From positions 62,001 to 126,000 of the forward strand of contig NZ_LZMC01000062.1 in the NCBI RefSeq assembly GCF_001668615.1: a stretch of DNA of 64,000 nt, given 5' to 3'. This document shows, piece after piece, positions 42,088-49,915 of the stretch (positions are counted from its first letter, which is position 1; every line of letters begins with the position of its first letter). The notes beneath the pieces are model-generated. The model had not been told where the DNA came from and did no database searches. It saw nothing but the letters and a program-made list of their open reading frames with translations. The translations under genes and the position numbers were made by a program. The stretch comes from Mycobacterium sp. 1274761.0 (GTDB taxonomy: Bacteria > Actinomycetota > Actinomycetes > Mycobacteriales > Mycobacteriaceae).

Positions 42088-43701
42088 ATGGAGTGGACCA
42101 TCGGCGGCGTCGTCGACGCCATCGCCGACGTCATACCGAACCGCACCATGACGGTGTGCGGCGACCGCGTCACCACCTACGGTGATATGGCTGCCCGCAC
42201 GCGACGGCTCGCGAACTTCCTCGCGGAGCAGGGCTTCGGTGTGCATCGCGAGCGCCAAGAGCTGCAGAACTGGGAGTGCGGCCAGGACCGCATCGCGCTG
42301 GTCATGTACAACGACCGCTACCCGGAAATGGTGATCGGCTGTCTGAAGGCTCGCACGGTTCCGGTGAATGTCAACCACCACTACACGCAGCGCGAAGTCA
42401 CCGAGCTGCTGGAGTATGTGAAGCCGCGAGCGGTCATCTACCACCGCGCCCTCGGGGAGAAGTTCGCCGATGTGCTGGGCTTACTGGACGCCGACCTGCT
42501 CATCGCGGTCGACGACGGAAGCGACGCCCTTGAGATTCCGGGCTCGGTCGGGCTGGATGACGCTGTCGCGCAGGGCGCGCAGCACCGTATCACCGGTTCA
42601 CCGGACGACGTCATCATGTACTGCACAGGTGGCACGACCGGTAGGCCGAAAGGGGTGTTGTGGCGCCAGAGCGACACCTACGTGTCTTCGATGGTCGGCG
42701 CTGATCACGAGTCGCCGACCGAAATCCACGACAAGGTGCGTCGCAACGAGGGCCCGCCGTGGTTCGCCGTCTCGCCGCTGATGCATGCGGCGGGCCTGTG
42801 GACGGTGTTCTCCGGTGCCTTGGCCGGGCTACCCGTGGTCCTCTACGACGACCGCGCCGGGTTCGATCCGGTGCGGGTGTTGCGCACCGCCGAACGGCAT
42901 CAGGTGGGCATGATGACGATGGTGGGGGATGCTTATGCTGCTCCACTGGTTGAGGAACTCGACCGCGGCCACTACGATTTGTCGACCCTGTATGCCATCG
43001 GAACAGGCGGTGCAGCAACCAATCCCAAGCATGTGAGTGCCCTGCTGGAGAGGTTGCCGCAGCTGACGATCATCAATGGCTACGGTTCGTCGGAGACCGG
43101 AAACATGGGGTTCGGGCACAATCAGCGAGGCTCCCGCCGCGAGACGTTCGACCTCCGCGAAGGCGGGACGGTGGTGTCGGAAGACCTGACCAGGTTCGTC
43201 GTCCCCGGTGAACCGGAAGTCGGGTGGGTGGTACGTAGCGGCCGTATTCCGTTGGGGTATCTCGATGATGCCGAAGCCACCCTCAGGACCTTCCCGGTGG
43301 TGGAGGGCCGGCGGGTCGTGGTCTCGGGGGACCGGGCCTCGCTGGAGGAAGACGGCACCCTACGGCTGTACGGCCGGGATTCGTTGGTTGTCAACACCGG
43401 GGGAGAGAAGGTCTTCGTCGAGGAGGTCGAAGGAGTGTTGCGGGCATGTCCCGGGGTGGCCGACGCGTTGGTGGTCGGTCGCGACAGCGAGCGGTGGGGG
43501 CAGGAGATCGTCGCCCTGATCGAAGCCCGGCCGGACGCAGCCGTCGACACCGAGGCACTGCGCGCCGTGTGCGTCGAGAACCTCGCTCGATTCAAGGCGC
43601 CCAAAGAGTTTGTTTTCGTCGAGCGCGTACGCCGTCTCGGTAACGGGAAGGCCGATTACCGGTGGGCGAAAAGCCAAGCGGCGCAAAGGGCGCTGACATG
43701 A
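42088..43701 (+). CDS. Acyl-CoA synthetase (FadD)
   Basis: A 537-residue AMP-forming ligase. P-loop VIMYCTGGTTGRPKGVLWRQ, substrate-pocket HAAGLW, hinge LYGRDSLVVNTGGEKVFVEE and catalytic Lys in RLGNGKADYRWAK. CTGGTTG and the VLWRQ ending, and the WECGQDR segment, are shared with the ligase at 52489, so the two belong to the same subfamily (seen in steroid and terpenoid gene clusters). It lies between the two amidohydrolase genes and overlaps the second by 4 bases. Confidence 0.9.
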   Translation: MEWTIGGVVDAIADVIPNRTMTVCGDRVTTYGDMAARTRRLANFLAEQGFGVHRERQELQNWECGQDRIALVMYNDRYPEMVIGCLKARTVPVNVNHHYTQREVTELLEYVKPRAVIYHRALGEKFADVLGLLDADLLIAVDDGSDALEIPGSVGLDDAVAQGAQHRITGSPDDVIMYCTGGTTGRPKGVLWRQSDTYVSSMVGADHESPTEIHDKVRRNEGPPWFAVSPLMHAAGLWTVFSGALAGLPVVLYDDRAGFDPVRVLRTAERHQVGMMTMVGDAYAAPLVEELDRGHYDLSTLYAIGTGGAATNPKHVSALLERLPQLTIINGYGSSETGNMGFGHNQRGSRRETFDLREGGTVVSEDLTRFVVPGEPEVGWVVRSGRIPLGYLDDAEATLRTFPVVEGRRVVVSGDRASLEEDGTLRLYGRDSLVVNTGGEKVFVEEVEGVLRACPGVADALVVGRDSERWGQEIVALIEARPDAAVDTEALRAVCVENLARFKAPKEFVFVERVRRLGNGKADYRWAKSQAAQRALT

Positions 43702-44528
43702 CGACCAAAGCGATTGATTGCCTGGTCAACGTGCACTTCGGCGAGACCGAACAGCAGCCCACCTGGATGCTGAAGGTGCGAGACGACTACTTCAAGGGAC
43801 CGGAGTCGATGTTCGCGCCCGTGGACCTGTCGGCTCTGATCGATGAGATGGACGAGCAGGGCGTGGCCAAAGCGATCCTGATGGACAACCTCGCCAAACC
43901 GTCGATCACCGCCCGCAAGTTCGTCGAGTCACGGCCTGATCGGTTTTGGCTCGCGATGGGCGGCGTCAACCTGCTCAAGCCGATCACGTCGTTGCGTGAA
44001 CTCACCGCGGTCGTCAGCGACCTACCGGTGGCGTATACCGTTGTCGGGCCCAGCTTCTGGGGGGACGGACAGTATCCGCCCAGCGACGCGGTCTACTATC
44101 CGCTCTACACCAAGTGCGCCGAGATGGGGCTCCCGCTGTGTATCAACACGGGCTTGCCAGGACCGCCGATTCCCGGCGAAGTGCAAAACCCGATCCATCT
44201 GGACCGGGTGTGCGTGCGCTTCCCCGAGCTGAAGCTGTGCATGATCCACGGCGCCGATCCGTGGTGGGACATCGCTATTCGGCTGATGATCAAGTATCAG
44301 AACCTGCGGCTGATGACGTCGGCGTGGTCGCCGAAGCGGCTGCCCGAGAGCCTGCTGCACTACATGCGGACCCGCGGACAGGACAAAGTGATCTACGCGT
44401 CGGACTGGCCGGTGCTGCGGATGCGGCGGGTGGTGCCCGAAGCCGCCGCTCTGGATCTGCCCGCGAAGGTGCTGGACAACTATCTGTACAACAACGCTCA
44501 AGAATTCTTCTTCGCAGAACAGGACTGA
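43698..44528 (+). CDS. Amidohydrolase-2 family protein (smaller paralogue)
   Basis: A 276-residue amidohydrolase-2 protein. IHGADPWWDIAIR and YASDWPVLRMRR give the His and Asp metal ligands. The first motif reads CLVNVHFGE, so only one of the usual D/H-x-H pair is present, and the second His position is Asn in LCINTGLPG. It may therefore bind metal weakly or act without it. It is much smaller than its neighbour at 40846. Pairing with the larger amidohydrolase around one ligase suggests a heteromeric enzyme or two successive steps. Confidence 0.8.
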   Translation: MTTKAIDCLVNVHFGETEQQPTWMLKVRDDYFKGPESMFAPVDLSALIDEMDEQGVAKAILMDNLAKPSITARKFVESRPDRFWLAMGGVNLLKPITSLRELTAVVSDLPVAYTVVGPSFWGDGQYPPSDAVYYPLYTKCAEMGLPLCINTGLPGPPIPGEVQNPIHLDRVCVRFPELKLCMIHGADPWWDIAIRLMIKYQNLRLMTSAWSPKRLPESLLHYMRTRGQDKVIYASDWPVLRMRRVVPEAAALDLPAKVLDNYLYNNAQEFFFAEQD

Positions 44529-44530
44529 CC

Positions 44531-45577
44531 TTGGACCGATACGAATTACGCCGACTGGACTACAGCCTGTCCGAAGACCATCAAGCCGTTCAGCAGGCGT
44601 ACAAGCAATTCTTCAAGACGCACTGCCCGATCGAAACCGTGCGCGCTGCCGAGGCGACAGGCTTCGACAAGAGCCTGTGGGAGCGCCTGTGCGGTATGGG
44701 CGCCACCACGATGGCGCTGCCGGAATCGGCGGGTGGCGACGGAGCGACACTGGTCGACCTCACCCTGGTGGCGGAGGAGATCGGCCGGTCCATGGCACCC
44801 GTACCGTGGATCGACCACGTCGTTGCGTCACGCCTGCTGGCCCGGCTTGAGTCAGTGGAGCCCGACGTCGTCAACGGCACGCAGCTGGCTGCACTCGACC
44901 CGCAGCACGACAGTGCGACGGGGGTGCGGCTGATTCCCGCCGGCTCGATAGCCGACCAGATCCTCGTGCGGGACGGTCAGGACGTATTGCGGCTGACGTT
45001 TGGCACCCGACCGGTGAGAGTGGACAACATCGGCAAGCTGCCGATGGCGTGGGTCGACCCGGCGGCGGCCGACAGTCGCACGGTGGTGGCAAGCGGTACA
45101 GACGCGCTGTCGGAATACCAACGCGCGCTTGATGAGTGGCGTGTCCTGATGGCCGCCGCACTGGTAGGTCTTGTCGAGGAGACGATGACGATCGCGACCG
45201 AGTTCGCCAAGAACCGGTACACGCTCGGGGTGCCGATCTCCACATTGCAGGCCATATCGCATCCGCTGGCCAATATCGCCATCACGGTCCAGGGCGGCCG
45301 TAACCTCGCCCGGCGCGCGGCATGGTTCCTCGACAACGAGCCCGACGAACGCAAGGAGCTGGCACCGTCGGCATTCGTGTTCATGGCCGAGGAGGCATCG
45401 AAGGCCGCCACTATGGCCGTGCACGTGCAGGGCGGGCTCGGCGTCAGCGCGGAGGCGCCCGCTTCGGCGTATCTGGTTCGTGCCCGGGGATGGGCGCTGG
45501 CCGGAGGGGATCCCGGCGCCAGCGCGAAATACATCGCCGAGATCGTCTCCGCCCGCGAAAGCCAGGCGGCGAGATAA
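44531..45577 (+). CDS. Acyl-CoA dehydrogenase, small-subunit type (FadE)
   Basis: A 348-residue acyl-CoA dehydrogenase-family protein lacking a C-terminal catalytic Glu motif (it ends ASAKYIAEIVSARESQAAR). LEESMTI-like helix VEETMTIATEFAKNRYTLGVPI is the usual FAD-side stretch. The start is probably the TTG at 44531, 2 bases after the preceding stop; the frame continues upstream only as antisense-like sequence across the amidohydrolase gene. It shares one base with the start of the larger FadE (TAATG), so a heterotetramer with that protein is very likely. Confidence 0.82.
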   Translation: MDRYELRRLDYSLSEDHQAVQQAYKQFFKTHCPIETVRAAEATGFDKSLWERLCGMGATTMALPESAGGDGATLVDLTLVAEEIGRSMAPVPWIDHVVASRLLARLESVEPDVVNGTQLAALDPQHDSATGVRLIPAGSIADQILVRDGQDVLRLTFGTRPVRVDNIGKLPMAWVDPAAADSRTVVASGTDALSEYQRALDEWRVLMAAALVGLVEETMTIATEFAKNRYTLGVPISTLQAISHPLANIAITVQGGRNLARRAAWFLDNEPDERKELAPSAFVFMAEEASKAATMAVHVQGGLGVSAEAPASAYLVRARGWALAGGDPGASAKYIAEIVSARESQAAR

Positions 45578-46773
45578 TGGACTTCTCCCGGGTCGAGCTG
45601 TCCGAGGAGGACGAGGAGTTCCTGCACGAGTCACGCAGCTATCTGCGGGAGCTGGTCACCGACGAGGTCATTCGGCGTGACCGCGAAACCGGCGACAATT
45701 TCGATGAGGGTGTGCATCTGGCGCTCGGCGCGGCCGGTTACCTCACCAAGGAATGGAGACCGGAGTCCGAAGGCGGTTTCAACAGGGTGCGGCGGCGCAT
45801 CTGGGAGCTGGAGAAGCGCCGGGCCCATGTGCCATGGGTGACGTTCGGTACCACCGCGATGATCGCGCGGTCGGTGGAGAAGTTCGGGTCGGAAGAGCTC
45901 AAGGCCGAGGTGATGCCGAGGGTGTTCAGTGGCCATGTCCGGCTCTGCCTCGGTTACACCGAACCCGAGGGTGGGTCCGATGTCGCGACGTGCAAGACGC
46001 GTGCGGTGCGCGACGGTGACAGCTGGATCATCAACGGGTCGAAGATGTTCACCACAGGTGCACACAACTGCCAGTACGTATTCCTGATCACCAATACAGA
46101 CCCGGACGCGCCGAAACACAAGAGCCTCACGATGTTTCTGGTGCCGCTTGATTCGCCCGGCATCGAGATCCAAGGCATTCGCACCGTCGATGGTGACCGG
46201 ACGAATATCGTGTACTACACCGATGTCCGCGTCGACGACAGATATCGGCTCGGCGAGGTGAACGACGGTTGGACGGTGGTCCGCGAGCCGCTCAACGTCG
46301 AGCATGGGGCGGTGGAGGCCGCACCCGACGGTCTGCAGGACGTGTCGATCATGATGCACCAGGCGGGCTTCATGGCCACCGCGGCCGACACGGTCGCCGC
46401 CAAGGTCGCCGAGGTGGGACCGGACGGGCGCAGGTTGATCGATGACGGTTCGGTGGCATATCGATTGGGCCGCAGCGTCGCTCGCATGGAAGCCTCCCTG
46501 TCGGCCACCAGCATTTTCGGCCGTGTCGCGTTGGCGCAGACGATGCGCGATATCTCGCCGGACCTGATGGACATTCTCGGTACGGCGGCTTCGCTGCCGG
46601 TCGGAACCGACGGTGCGGCCGACGACGGCGCTTCCGAGTACGTCTACCGCTTCGCGCCCCTGGTCGGTATCTACGGCGGCACGCTCGAGGTGTTCCGCAA
46701 CATGATCGCGCAGTACGTCCTCGGCCTCGGCAAGCCGAACTACTCGCCTCCGAAGACGAAGGCGGCGGTATGA
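45577..46773 (+). CDS. Acyl-CoA dehydrogenase, large-subunit type (FadE)
   Basis: A 398-residue acyl-CoA dehydrogenase. GYTEPEGGSDVATCKTRA is at about 127-144. The C-terminal motif is IYGGTLEVFRNMIAQYVLGL, with Gly replacing the MCAD-type Glu, while Glu242 in LNVEHGAVE occupies the isovaleryl-CoA-dehydrogenase/steroid FadE position. It forms a pair with the 348-residue FadE just upstream. The same arrangement is seen at 11803-14163. It overlaps the epimerase gene by 4 bases. Confidence 0.88.
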   Translation: MDFSRVELSEEDEEFLHESRSYLRELVTDEVIRRDRETGDNFDEGVHLALGAAGYLTKEWRPESEGGFNRVRRRIWELEKRRAHVPWVTFGTTAMIARSVEKFGSEELKAEVMPRVFSGHVRLCLGYTEPEGGSDVATCKTRAVRDGDSWIINGSKMFTTGAHNCQYVFLITNTDPDAPKHKSLTMFLVPLDSPGIEIQGIRTVDGDRTNIVYYTDVRVDDRYRLGEVNDGWTVVREPLNVEHGAVEAAPDGLQDVSIMMHQAGFMATAADTVAAKVAEVGPDGRRLIDDGSVAYRLGRSVARMEASLSATSIFGRVALAQTMRDISPDLMDILGTAASLPVGTDGAADDGASEYVYRFAPLVGIYGGTLEVFRNMIAQYVLGLGKPNYSPPKTKAAV

Positions 46774-47795
46774 CAGCACGCAAGGTTCTCGTCATGGGCG
46801 CCACCGGTTTCGTCGGCTCCCATGTCACCCGCAAGCTCGTCGAGCGCGGGGACGATGTGCGGGTGTATCTACGCAAGTCCAGCAACACGGTGGCGATCGA
46901 CGACCTCTCGGTCGAGCGGTGCTACGGCGACCTGGGTGACGACGAGGCGATACGGGCAGCGATGGCCGACCGCGACGTGGTGTTCTACTGCGTGGTCGAC
47001 ACGCGGTTCTATCTGCGCGACCCCTCCCCGTTGTTCGAAACCAACGTGGAGAGCCTGCGCCGCGTGCTCGATATCGCCGTGCAGGCCGACCTGTTCCGGT
47101 TCGTGTTCTGCAGCACGATCGGCACGATCGCGATCGCTGAGCGCGGCCAATCTGCAACGGAGGACATGCCTTTCAACTGGGCGGGCAAGGGTGGTGCCTA
47201 CATCGAGTCACGCCGCCAGGCCGAAGACCTGGTGCTGCGCTACGCCCGCGAACGTGGGCTTCCCGCCGTCGCGCTGTGCGTGTCCAACCCGTACGGGCCG
47301 CGCGACTGGCAGCCGAATCAAGGCATGATGGTGCAGATGGCGGCACTCGGGAAGATGCCGGTCTACGTGAAGGGCGTCGCGAGCGAAGTGGTCGGGATCG
47401 AAGATGTCGCCGACGCGTTCTTGCTTGCGGCCGAACGAGGTCGGGTAGGCGAACGCTACATCATCTCGGAAAGTTTCATGTCCATGCAGGACTTGATGAA
47501 AACGGCGGCACGGGCCGTCGGCGCCAAGCCGCCGCGGCTCGGAGTGCCGCTTCCGCTCATGTATGCCTTCGGTGGCCTGCTCGGTCTGGCGGGCCGGCTG
47601 TTGCGGCGCGATGTGCCGATGAATGTGCACGGGGTCCGACTCATGCACATCATGTCGCCCGCCGACCACGGCAAGGCCACGCGCGAACTCGGCTGGCAGC
47701 CGCGTCCTTCCGCCGAATCCGTCGCCAGGGCCGCACAGTTCTACGTCGACCGAGAGAGGGCCGGCGACGGGTTGAGCAGCCGGCTCATGGGCTAG
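46770..47795 (+). CDS. NAD-dependent epimerase/3-beta-HSD-like dehydrogenase
   Basis: A 341-residue extended SDR. The NAD(P) motif is ATGFVGSHVTRKL at residues 11-23, followed by VFCSTIGTIAIAE (Ser/Thr at 115-116) and AYIESRRQAEDLV. In that last motif Tyr144 is kept but the catalytic Lys is Arg148, an uncommon replacement. Substrate part VSNPYGPRDWQPNQG fits the epimerase/3-beta-hydroxysteroid dehydrogenase branch. It closes the nine-gene operon that starts at 38128 and overlaps the convergent thiolase-like gene by 4 bases. It may oxidise a cyclic hydroxyl group. Confidence 0.85.
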   Translation: MTARKVLVMGATGFVGSHVTRKLVERGDDVRVYLRKSSNTVAIDDLSVERCYGDLGDDEAIRAAMADRDVVFYCVVDTRFYLRDPSPLFETNVESLRRVLDIAVQADLFRFVFCSTIGTIAIAERGQSATEDMPFNWAGKGGAYIESRRQAEDLVLRYARERGLPAVALCVSNPYGPRDWQPNQGMMVQMAALGKMPVYVKGVASEVVGIEDVADAFLLAAERGRVGERYIISESFMSMQDLMKTAARAVGAKPPRLGVPLPLMYAFGGLLGLAGRLLRRDVPMNVHGVRLMHIMSPADHGKATRELGWQPRPSAESVARAAQFYVDRERAGDGLSSRLMG

Positions 47796-48937
47796 CGGGT
47801 CACGATCGTCGCGGCAGCGGTGCCTGGGGCGCCGTATAGCTGGGCGAAGCCGACCCGCGGTTCACCGGCGACCTGGCGATCGCCAGCTTCGCCGCGCAAT
47901 TGCCGCACCAACTCGTGGATCTGGCGCAGGCCCGACGCGCCGATGGGTTCACCGTTGGCGATCAAGCCGCCGTCGGTATTGACCGGCATCGAACCGCCGA
48001 TCTCGGTCGCGCCGTCGGCCAGCAGCTTCTCCTGCTCGCCGTGTTCGCAGAACCCGCACTCGGCCATGTGAATGATCTCGGCGCCCGCATCGGTGTCTTG
48101 CAGCTGGATGACGTCGACGTCCTCCGGTGCGACTCCGGCCTTTTCGAACGCCGCCCTGGCCGCATACACCGTGGGCGCCACGTCCTCGTCGACCGGTGCG
48201 AAGGTCGTGTTCACCTCGTAGGCGCCGTAACGGCGGGTGCGCACCTCGACCGCGCGCAGATAGACAGGTTTAGAGGTATAGCGGTGTGCGATGTCGGCGC
48301 GGCACATCACTACCGCGGCCGCCCCTTCGTCGGGTGCGCAGAACATGTACTGCGTCAGCGGGTAATTGAGCATGGTCGAGTTAAGGATGTCTTCCTCTGG
48401 AATAGGCCTGCGGCGGAAAGCATTCGGGTTCAGCGCACCGTTACGGAAGTTCTTGGCTGCCACCTTTGCCAGCGTCGCCTGCGAGACGCGGTGGTCGTGC
48501 AGGTAGCGGTTGGCCTTCATGCCGAAGAACTGAGTGGTCAGGTACTGACCGTTCTCGGCATACCAGCTCGGCATGCCGACCAACGCAGGGTCTTCGGTGA
48601 AGGCGCCGCGCGGATGTTTGTCGAGACCGACAGCGATGCCGATGTCGTAGTCGCCCAACCGAATGCCGTCCGCACAGACCTTCGCGGCGCTCGCCGCCGT
48701 GGCGCAGGCATTGAAGACGTTGGTGAACGGGATGCCGGACAACCCCACCATTGCGACGATTGCGTCCGGATTCGCGACGGTCCAGCTGCCGCCGGTCGCG
48801 AATTGGATGTCGTTCCACGCGACCCCGGCGTCGGCGATCGCGGCGAAGATGGCCTCGACACCCATCTCCATTGCGGATTTGCCTTCAAAGCGGCCGAATG
48901 GGTGCAGCCCAACACCGATGATGGCGACGTCGTTCAT
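47792..48937 (-). CDS. Lipid-transfer-protein/SCP-x-type thiolase homologue
   Basis: A 381-residue thiolase-fold protein of the Ltp/SCP-x group. Cys78 in FNACATAASAAK fills the nucleophile site. The position of the conserved His motif (GHPLGATG) reads NGEPIGASG, with Glu for His, and QLQDTDAGAEIIHMAECGF replaces the usual HDAFT-type segment. Ltp2-type proteins act as retro-aldolases with a DUF35 partner in steroid degradation; no DUF35 gene is near. The start is MNDVAIIGVG (48937). An exact ACTGTAA/TTACAGT palindrome lies 18 bases upstream. Confidence 0.85.
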   Translation of the reverse strand: MNDVAIIGVGLHPFGRFEGKSAMEMGVEAIFAAIADAGVAWNDIQFATGGSWTVANPDAIVAMVGLSGIPFTNVFNACATAASAAKVCADGIRLGDYDIGIAVGLDKHPRGAFTEDPALVGMPSWYAENGQYLTTQFFGMKANRYLHDHRVSQATLAKVAAKNFRNGALNPNAFRRRPIPEEDILNSTMLNYPLTQYMFCAPDEGAAAVVMCRADIAHRYTSKPVYLRAVEVRTRRYGAYEVNTTFAPVDEDVAPTVYAARAAFEKAGVAPEDVDVIQLQDTDAGAEIIHMAECGFCEHGEQEKLLADGATEIGGSMPVNTDGGLIANGEPIGASGLRQIHELVRQLRGEAGDRQVAGEPRVGFAQLYGAPGTAAATIVTR

Positions 48938-48954
48938 CCGGCGAGTGTATCGCA

Positions 48955-48971
48955 ACTGTAACGCTTACAGT
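48955..48971. promoter_or_regulatory. Island operator motif, copy 2 (thiolase promoter)
   Basis: ACTGTAA-CGC-TTACAGT, an exact inverted repeat with 7-base arms and the same 3-base spacer as the other copies. It lies 17 bases ahead of the thiolase-like start on the minus strand, inside the expected core promoter. Confidence 0.65.
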
Positions 48972-48986
48972 ATCGCAGACCAAACT

Positions 48987-49050
48987 TCCGCGAAACGATA
49001 TTCCAGCACCCCATCACTCGCTTTTCGGTGCTGGAATTCCGTTTCGCGGA
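48987..49050. repeat. Long inverted repeat (24-base arms, 16-base loop)
   Basis: Bases 48987-49010 (starting TCCGCGAAACG, ending TTCCAGCACC) and 49027-49050 (GGTGCTGGAAT...TTTCGCGGA) are inverse copies matching 22 of 24 bases, with 16 bases between. As RNA this would be a very stable stem. It sits in a non-coding gap between the thiolase promoter and a broken nuclease-like gene. It could be a REP/MITE-like mobile remnant or a structured regulatory RNA. Confidence 0.75.
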
Positions 49051-49088
49051 CAGGGGAGCCGAGCGCTGGCATTCGACGTCTATCGAAT

Positions 49089-49915
49089 GTGGCCGAGATA
49101 ATCGTCGGCACGGAAGCGGTTTCCACCGGTGTCGTCACGCGGAACGAACTCGCGCGGTGGTATCGCCCGTTCTTTCCGAACGTGCACGCGCCGCGCGGCC
49201 GAGAGCTGACATTGCGCGATCGTGCGACCGGAGCCTGGCTATGGTCGAAACGGCGGCAGTCGTCACCGGCGTAGCGGCCTCCGCGATCCACGGGGCGGAG
49301 TGGGTGGAGCTGGTACCACGATCGAGCTGATCTACAAGCACACCCATGCCTACCCGCCTACTGGCATCGTCGCGCGAAATGAGCGCATCGCGGATGACGA
49401 AATATGTCGGGTTGACGGTTTACCTGTCACGACTGTTGCGCGCACAGCTCTGGACATCGGCCGTCATCTTCCGCGTGATCGAGCCATCGCACGCCTCGAT
49501 GCATTGATGCGGGCCGCGCCGTTCTCGACCGAAGAGGTGTTGCTGCTATCCAAGCGGTATCGCGGTGCGCGGCGTCAAGAAGCTCAAGGATGCGCTGCCA
49601 CTCGTCGATGGCGGCGCAGCGTCGCCGCGTGAGACGTGGTTGCGGCTGATCTATATCGACGCGGGGCTACCGAAGCCGACGACACAGATACCGATATTCG
49701 ATACCGACGGCACGCTGTTGCGAACCGTCGACATCGGTTGGGATGAGTTCAAGGTCGTCTCCGAGTACGACGGCGATCAGCACCGGACTAATCGCTCGCA
49801 ATACGTCAAGGACATGCGGGTAATTCCCAAAATCGAGCGCCTCGGTTTCATCGTCGACCGCGTCATCAAGGAGGACCGGCCTGTCGCGATCGCCCGCCGT
49901 GCCTGGGATGCCTAG
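49089..49915 (+). pseudogene. Broken DUF559/AbiEi-type endonuclease-like gene with three frameshifts
   Basis: Read as one protein of about 275 residues it is continuous only if the frame is changed three times. It starts VAEIIVGTEAVSTGVVTRNE (frame of 49089) and reaches ATGAWLWSKRR; then, near 49250, the frame changes to AAVVTGVAASAIHGAEWV; near 49310 it changes to GTTIELIYKHTHAYPPTGIV and on to LLLSKRYRGAR; near 49570 it changes to GVKKLKDALPLVDGGAASPR. The ending VVSEYDGDQHRTNRSQYVKD is the nuclease-like motif of the common mycobacterial DUF559-type proteins, which carry an AbiEi-like N-terminal winged helix. Each fragment is well preserved, so the damage is recent or reflects base-calling errors. 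It overlaps the CaiB stop by 4 bases. Confidence 0.8.

Noticed and set aside
40687..42444. 585-residue minus-strand open frame
   Set aside because: Antisense to the amidohydrolase and FadD genes, which have intact motifs; the frame exists because of high-G+C codon use.
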